Shown: positions 32,661-37,190 of the stretch, one piece after another | Position numbering within the stretch: position 1 is the first letter of the stretch | How the letters are laid out: the number at the start of each line of letters is the position of its first letter | NCBI GenBank assembly: GCA_002473385.1 | Contig: DKTR01000141.1 | Location: forward strand, 8,107 to 45,296 | Origin: Lachnospiraceae bacterium UBA7225 | GTDB lineage: Bacteria; Bacillota; Clostridia; Lachnospirales; Lachnospiraceae | DNA length: 37,190 nt | Direction of reading: 5' to 3' | The notes under the pieces: model-generated | Databases searched by the model: none | Told to the model about the DNA's origin: nothing | What the model saw: the letters and a program-made list of their open reading frames with translations, nothing else | Program-made: the position numbers and the translations under genes

Positions 32661-34649
32661 ATGGCGAAAAACCTGGTAATTGTGGAGTCTCCCACAAAAG
32701 TCAAAACGATAAAAAAATTTCTCGGATCGAATTATGAGGTGGCTGCCTCTAACGGGCATGTGCGTGATCTGCCCAAAAGCCAGCTCGGTATCGATGTGGA
32801 ACACGATTATGAACCGAAGTATATCACGATCCGCGGGAAAGGAGATCTGCTTGCGGCGCTTCGCAAGGAGGTAAAAAAAGCAGATAAGGTGTATCTCGCA
32901 ACTGACCCTGACCGCGAGGGAGAGGCAATCAGCTGGCATCTCGCACATGCGCTGAAGCTGGATGAGGAAAAGATGCGCAGGATCACATTCAATGAGATCA
33001 CGAAAAACGCGGTAAAGGCTTCCCTTAAAAATCCGCGGCAGATTGATATGAATCTCGTGGACGCGCAGCAGGCAAGACGTATGCTGGACCGGATGGTGGG
33101 CTATGAGATCAGCCCGCTTTTGTGGGCGAAGGTAAAGCGGGGCTTAAGCGCCGGAAGAGTACAGTCAGTGGTACTGCGTCTGATTGCCGACCGCGACGAG
33201 GAAATTAATGCATTTGTACCGGAGGAATATTGGACTCTAAACGCGATTCTGGACGTGCAGGGTTCTAAAAAGCCGCTGGAGGCAGCATTTTATGGGACGG
33301 AGAAAAAGAAAATGACGCTTCACTCCCGCGAAGAGCTGGATGCGGTCCTGGAGGAAATCAGGCAGGCGGATTTTTGTGTAACGGAAATTAAAACAGGGGA
33401 GCGCGTCCGCAAGGCACCGCTGCCGTTTACGACCAGCACGCTGCAGCAGGAGGCGTCCAAGGTGCTCAATTTTTCTACGCAGAAGACGATGCGCATTGCG
33501 CAGCAGCTTTACGAGGGCGTAGATATCAAAGGAAGCGGCACGGTCGGTCTGATCACCTACCTGCGTACGGACTCCGTGCGTATCGCTGATGAGGCGGACA
33601 CGGCGGCAAAGGAATATATTGCAAAGCAGTATGGAAGTAATTATGTGTCGGGCAGCAGTCAGGCGAAGGCATCCGGCAGAAAGATACAGGATGCGCATGA
33701 GGCAATCCGTCCAAGTGATATTGAGCGGACACCCACGCTCATTAAAGAGTCGCTGTCCAGGGATCAGTTCCGCCTTTATCAGTTAATCTGGAGAAGATTT
33801 GCGGCGAGCCGGATGACAAATGCGCGCTATGAGACGATCTCGGCAAAGATCGGCGCCGGACAGTACCGCTTCACAGCTTCTGCCTCCCAGCTTGCGTTTG
33901 AGGGATTTATGGCTGTCTATACGCAGGAGACAGAGGAGGAAGAGAAGAGTCAGTCTGTCCTTGGGAAGATTACAAAGGAGACGGTTCTGAAAAAGAAGGA
34001 ACTGGAAGAGAAACAGCATTTTACACAGCCGCCCGCCCATTATACGGAGGCAGCGCTTGTAAAGACGCTGGAGGAGCTCGGAATCGGGCGCCCGAGTACG
34101 TATGCGCCCACTATTACGACGCTGCTTGCGCGCAGATATGTGATTAAGGAAAATAAAAATCTGTATATGACGGAGCTCGGCGAGGTCGTTAACCAGATGA
34201 TGAAAAAGGCGTTTCCAAGCATTGTGGATGTAAATTTCACGGCAAATATGGAGTCTCTGCTGGATAAGGTGGAGGAGGGGGTCGTGAGCTGGAAGACTGT
34301 GGTCAGCAATTTCTATCCCGATCTCTATGAGGCAGTAAAGCAGGCGGAGAAAGAGCTGGAGAGCGTCAAAATTGCGGATGAAGAGACGGATGTGATCTGC
34401 GAACAGTGTGGACGCAATATGGTTATCAAATACGGTCCGCACGGAAAATTTCTAGCATGTCCGGGATTTCCGGACTGCCGCAATACGAAGCCGTATCTGG
34501 AGAAAATCGGCGTACCCTGTCCTAAATGCGGTAAAGAGCTTGTTGTGCGCAAAACCAAGAAAGGCAGACGCTATTATGGCTGTGAAAATAATCCGGAGTG
34601 CGATTACATGACGTGGCAGAAACCGAAGGCGGCACAGGGAAAAAAGTAA
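32661..34649 (+). CDS. topA: DNA topoisomerase I
   Basis: A 662-residue type IA topoisomerase that relaxes negative supercoils. The Toprim domain is N-terminal (LVIVESPTKVKTIKKFLG, ATDPDREGEAISWHLA). The catalytic tyrosine is Tyr300 in GLITYLRTDSVRI. Two C-terminal four-cysteine zinc fingers follow (CEQC...CPGFPDC near 575-600 and CPKCGKE...CENNPEC near 620-650). The start is ATG 32661 with GGAGGAAA upstream; an in-frame ATG 24 bases earlier has no such site. comM-dprA-topA-codY is a gene order recognisable in Clostridia. Confidence 0.96.
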   Translation: MAKNLVIVESPTKVKTIKKFLGSNYEVAASNGHVRDLPKSQLGIDVEHDYEPKYITIRGKGDLLAALRKEVKKADKVYLATDPDREGEAISWHLAHALKLDEEKMRRITFNEITKNAVKASLKNPRQIDMNLVDAQQARRMLDRMVGYEISPLLWAKVKRGLSAGRVQSVVLRLIADRDEEINAFVPEEYWTLNAILDVQGSKKPLEAAFYGTEKKKMTLHSREELDAVLEEIRQADFCVTEIKTGERVRKAPLPFTTSTLQQEASKVLNFSTQKTMRIAQQLYEGVDIKGSGTVGLITYLRTDSVRIADEADTAAKEYIAKQYGSNYVSGSSQAKASGRKIQDAHEAIRPSDIERTPTLIKESLSRDQFRLYQLIWRRFAASRMTNARYETISAKIGAGQYRFTASASQLAFEGFMAVYTQETEEEEKSQSVLGKITKETVLKKKELEEKQHFTQPPAHYTEAALVKTLEELGIGRPSTYAPTITTLLARRYVIKENKNLYMTELGEVVNQMMKKAFPSIVDVNFTANMESLLDKVEEGVVSWKTVVSNFYPDLYEAVKQAEKELESVKIADEETDVICEQCGRNMVIKYGPHGKFLACPGFPDCRNTKPYLEKIGVPCPKCGKELVVRKTKKGRRYYGCENNPECDYMTWQKPKAAQGKK

Positions 34650-34670
34650 TTGTCTGAAATTTATATATTT

Positions 34671-34700
34671 TTGTTGATGATTTGTGAAAACTGTGATACA
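34671..34700 (+). promoter_or_regulatory. Possible codY promoter
   Basis: An extended -10, TG-T-GATACA at 34692-34700, is preceded by TTGTTG at 34671-34676 with an 18-base spacer. It is a moderate match located about 45 bases ahead of codY. Confidence 0.4.
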
Positions 34701-34746
34701 CTGAGCGCATAAGGCAGAAGACAACGATGGAAAGGAAGGGTGCTAA

Positions 34747-35532
34747 ATGAGTGTACAATTATTGGATAAGACACGAAAAATCAACAAGCTTTTGCACAAC
34801 AATAACTCCAGCAAGGTAGTTTTCAACGATATCTGCCAGGTACTGACGGATATACTGGATTCAAATATTCTGGTAATCAGCCGGAAGGGCAAGGTTCTTG
34901 GTGTCAGTCTGAGTGACCAGGTAGAAGAGATTCACGAACTGATTGCAGATAAGGTGGGCGGTTATATCGATCCGCTGCTGAATGAGCGCCTGCTGGCGGT
35001 TCTGTCAACGAAGGAAAATGTAAATCTGGAAACACTTGGGTTTGTGGACGGCAATGTCGGCAGGTATCAGGCAATCATAAATCCGATTGATATTGCCGGG
35101 GAGCGTCTTGGAACGGTTTTTATGTATAAGTGTGACAGTCAGTATACGATTGATGATATTATCCTGAGTGAGTACGGTACGACGGTAGTCGGACTGGAGA
35201 TGATGCGCTCGGTAAATGAGGAAAATGCTGAGGAGAACCGGAAAATTCAGATTGTAAAATCTGCAATCAGCACGCTCTCATATTCGGAGCTGGAGGCGAT
35301 TATCCATATCTTTGAGGAACTGAATGGAAATGAAGGTATTCTGGTGGCGAGCAAAGTGGCGGACCGCGTGGGCATTACGCGTTCCGTAATTGTTAATGCG
35401 CTGCGGAAGTTTGAGAGTGCCGGTGTTATCGAGTCGCGTTCCTCCGGAATGAAAGGTACTTATATTAAGGTTGTAAACGATGTTGTATTTGATGAGCTGA
35501 AAGAAATCAAGGCAAGCCGGAAGAAATTCTGA
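34747..35532 (+). CDS. codY: GTP-sensing global transcriptional regulator CodY
   Basis: A 261-residue repressor that senses GTP and branched-chain amino acids and controls nutrient, virulence and sporulation genes in Firmicutes. The N-terminal GAF domain (about residues 1-155) opens with LLDKTRKINKLLHNNNSSKVVFNDICQVLTDILDSNILVISRKGKVLG. The C-terminal winged-HTH is near 200-240 (VASKVADRVGITRSVIVNALRKFESAGVIESRSSGMKGTYIKV), the most conserved part of the family. The length is typical. The start is ATG 34747 with GGAAAGGAAGGG upstream. A terminator follows 50 bases after the stop. Confidence 0.96.
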   Translation: MSVQLLDKTRKINKLLHNNNSSKVVFNDICQVLTDILDSNILVISRKGKVLGVSLSDQVEEIHELIADKVGGYIDPLLNERLLAVLSTKENVNLETLGFVDGNVGRYQAIINPIDIAGERLGTVFMYKCDSQYTIDDIILSEYGTTVVGLEMMRSVNEENAEENRKIQIVKSAISTLSYSELEAIIHIFEELNGNEGILVASKVADRVGITRSVIVNALRKFESAGVIESRSSGMKGTYIKVVNDVVFDELKEIKASRKKF

Positions 35533-35584
35533 GACAGCGAGTGTTTACAAATTTTTTAGAACTTATATTGAAAAAGTGAGAAAA

Positions 35585-35636
35585 CGGGAGCATTCAAAAG
35601 ATATCGAGAGTTATCAGAAGAATGCTCCCGATTTTT
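35585..35636 (+). terminator. Terminator after codY
   Basis: CGGGAGCATTC (35585-35595) and GAATGCTCCCG (35620-35630) form an 11-bp perfect stem followed by ATTTTT. The loop contains a second small hairpin (GATA/TATC). Confidence 0.85.
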
Positions 35637-35650
35637 GACAACGTATAAAG

Positions 35651-35679
35651 TTGCATATTTTACATATATTGACTAATAT
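35651..35679 (+). promoter_or_regulatory. groESL promoter
   Basis: TTGCAT at 35651-35656, a 17-base spacer, and TAATAT at 35674-35679. It sits just upstream of CIRCE, as expected for HrcA-repressed groESL. Confidence 0.65.
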
Positions 35680-35690
35680 ATGTCTTGTAA

Positions 35691-35717
35691 TTAGCACTCA
35701 ACTGAAATGAGTGCTAG
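35691..35717 (+). promoter_or_regulatory. CIRCE operator (HrcA binding site)
   Basis: TTAGCACTC (35691-35699), a 9-base spacer, and GAGTGCTAG (35709-35717). This is the CIRCE consensus with one change at the outermost base of the second arm (G instead of A). It implies HrcA repression of groESL. Confidence 0.93.
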
Positions 35718-35749
35718 TAATAAGAGAATCGATGAAGGAGGAAGCAATC

Positions 35750-36034
35750 ATGAAGTTAGTACCATTGGGTGACAGAGTTGTATTAAAACAGTTTGAAGCA
35801 GAAGAAACCACAAAATCGGGCATTATTCTTGCTGCAAAATCACAGGAAAAGCCGCAGCAGGCAGAGGTAATTGCTGTAGGACCGGGCGGTGTTGTGGATG
35901 GTAAAGAGGTTGTGATGCAGGTAAAGACCGGGGATAAGGTAATTTATTCAAAATATGCAGGCAATGAAGTGAAGCTGGATAACGAGGAATATATTATTGT
36001 AAAACAGAATGATATTCTGGCAATTGTAGAATAA
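35750..36034 (+). CDS. groES: Co-chaperonin GroES
   Basis: A 94-residue 10-kDa chaperonin that caps the GroEL ring. KLVPLGDRVVLKQFEAEETTKSGIILA (1-28) carries the N-terminal strand and the mobile loop that binds GroEL, and VIYSKYAGNEVKLDNEEYIIVKQNDILAIVE is the standard C-terminus. The start is ATG 35750 with GAAGGAGGAAG upstream; in-frame codons before it lie between the operator and that site. It is 19 bases ahead of groEL and shares its CIRCE control. Confidence 0.96.
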   Translation: MKLVPLGDRVVLKQFEAEETTKSGIILAAKSQEKPQQAEVIAVGPGGVVDGKEVVMQVKTGDKVIYSKYAGNEVKLDNEEYIIVKQNDILAIVE

Positions 36035-36053
36035 GACAGGAGGTCGCATTATT

Positions 36054-37190
36054 ATGGCAAAGGAAATTAAATATGGTGCAGAGGCAAGAGCCGCACTGGA
36101 GGCTGGCGTTGATAAACTGGCAAATACGGTTAAGGTGACACTTGGACCGAAGGGAAGAAACGTAGTGCTTGACAAGCAGTATGGCGCTCCGCTCATCACA
36201 AACGACGGCGTTACTATCGCAAAGGAGATCGAGCTTGAGGACGCATTTGAAAATATGGGTGCACAGCTTGTTAAAGAGGTTTCAATAAAGACAAATGATG
36301 TTGCAGGCGATGGTACAACAACAGCAACACTTCTTGCACAGGCTCTTATCCGTGAGGGTATGAAGAATGTTACTGCCGGTGCAAATCCGATGATTCTTAA
36401 AAAAGGCATTGCAGATGCAGTTGATGTTGCTGTTAAGGCTGTAATTGACAACAGTCAGCAGGTAACAGGTACAGAGGACATTGCAAGAGTTGCAACAGTT
36501 TCATCACAGGATGAATTTATCGGTAATCTTATTGCTGAGGCTATGGAAAAGGTAACAACAGACGGTGTTATCACAGTTGAAGAATCCAAGACAGCCGAGA
36601 CATACAGTGAGGTTGTTGAGGGTATGATGTTCGACAGAGGTTACATCGCTCCTTATATGGTAACTGATACAGATAAGATGGTAGCAGAGCTTGATAACCC
36701 ACTTATCCTAATCACAGATAAAAAGATTTCAACAACTCAGGAAATCCTTCCGCTTCTTGAGCAGGTTGTTCAGGGCGGCAGAAAACTTCTTATCATTGCA
36801 GAGGATGTTGAGGGTGAGGCTCTTACAACTCTCGTACTCAATAAGCTCCGCGGCACATTCACTTGTGTTGCTGTCAAGGCTCCGGGCTTTGGCGACAGAA
36901 GAAAAGAAATGCTTCAGGATATTGCAACACTCACAGGCGGTACTGTAATTACATCAGACCTCGGTCTTGAACTAAAAGACACAACACTTGACCAGCTCGG
37001 TACTGCACGTCAGGTTAAGGTTGAAAAGGAAAATACAATTATTGTTGACGGTGCAGGTGACAGCGAAGCAATTAAAGCAAGAAGCCAGCAGATAAGAACT
37101 GCCATAGAGAGTTCTACATCTGACTTTGACAGAGAAAAACTTCAGGAAAGACTTGCTAAGCTGGCTGGCGGCGTAGCTGTTATCCGTGTA
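36054..37190 (+). CDS. groEL: Chaperonin GroEL, 5' part (cut by the window end)
   Basis: The first 379 codons of the 60-kDa chaperonin (about 540 residues when complete). The frame stays open to the last base. The N-terminal equatorial domain has VTLGPKGRNVVLDK and the ATP-binding DGTTTATLLAQAL. The apical domain follows (EGMMFDRGYIAPYMVTDTDKM), with VAVKAPGFGDRRKEMLQDIA. ATG 36054 has ACAGGAGG upstream. From roughly codon 70 on, leucine is almost always CTT or CTC and valine and alanine favour GTT and GCT. The rest of the window prefers CTG and GCG/GCA. The protein sequence of that part looks like Ruminococcaceae GroEL. Confidence 0.93.
   Translation, partial: MAKEIKYGAEARAALEAGVDKLANTVKVTLGPKGRNVVLDKQYGAPLITNDGVTIAKEIELEDAFENMGAQLVKEVSIKTNDVAGDGTTTATLLAQALIREGMKNVTAGANPMILKKGIADAVDVAVKAVIDNSQQVTGTEDIARVATVSSQDEFIGNLIAEAMEKVTTDGVITVEESKTAETYSEVVEGMMFDRGYIAPYMVTDTDKMVAELDNPLILITDKKISTTQEILPLLEQVVQGGRKLLIIAEDVEGEALTTLVLNKLRGTFTCVAVKAPGFGDRRKEMLQDIATLTGGTVITSDLGLELKDTTLDQLGTARQVKVEKENTIIVDGAGDSEAIKARSQQIRTAIESSTSDFDREKLQERLAKLAGGVAVIRV

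Noticed and set aside
36757..36948. 63-codon open frame within groEL
   Set aside because: It is in another frame of groEL, which reads through without interruption to the end of the window.

Overview
The window looks like a chromosome segment of a low-to-mid-GC, spore-forming Clostridia, most likely Lachnospiraceae. The evidence is sigma-K, an alpha/beta-type small acid-soluble spore protein, CodY, a T-box leader, CIRCE-controlled groESL, strong AGGAGG-type ribosome binding sites and several TTG starts. Nearly all genes are on the + strand. I saw no rRNA, tRNA, CRISPR array or recognisable transposase.

Layout. (1) 28-921: a DUF5688-like protein. (2) 922-4382: a tryptophan-type T-box leader (specifier TGG) and a three-gene ABC importer of the TrpXYZ type. 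About 300 bp of densely paired DNA (1272-1569) lies between the T-box terminator and the first gene. (3) 4398-5524: a promoter, nrdG, dut and a terminator. (4) 5601-17879: an anaerobic (early cobalt insertion) cobalamin operon, cbiD-cbiL-cbiF-cbiG-cbiH-cbiJET-cbiA-cbiB-cobD-cbiP-cbiC, with short gaps or overlaps. (5) 18041-26908: a secreted YARHG-domain protein, then cobaltochelatase cbiK and the tetrapyrrole genes hemA-hemC-cobA/hemD-hemB-hemL, then two small membrane-protein genes. (6) 27004-29829: SASP, holA, an XRE regulator, sigK and an Sfp-type phosphopantetheinyl transferase. (7) 29961-35532: comM/yifB, dprA, topA, codY. (8) 35651-37190: CIRCE, groES and the first 379 codons of groEL, cut by the window end.

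How the genes work together. HemA, HemL, HemB, HemC and HemD take glutamyl-tRNA to uroporphyrinogen III. CobA methylates that to precorrin-2. CbiK inserts cobalt, and the Cbi enzymes carry the corrin ring through to adenosylcobinamide phosphate. No protohaem-branch gene (hemE onward) is present, so the hem genes here appear to serve corrinoid, and perhaps sirohaem, synthesis. Precorrin-2 dehydrogenase, cobalt uptake and nucleotide-loop assembly genes are not in the window.

Most notable points: the structured block 1272-1569 in the trp-transporter leader; a groEL whose 3' part has different codon use and resembles Ruminococcaceae GroEL (a mosaic gene or a chimeric contig end); a CbiJ-CbiE-CbiT triple fusion; a near-identical palindrome after nrdG and after cbiC; a secreted YARHG protein inside the B12 locus; and a sigK without a pro-sequence.
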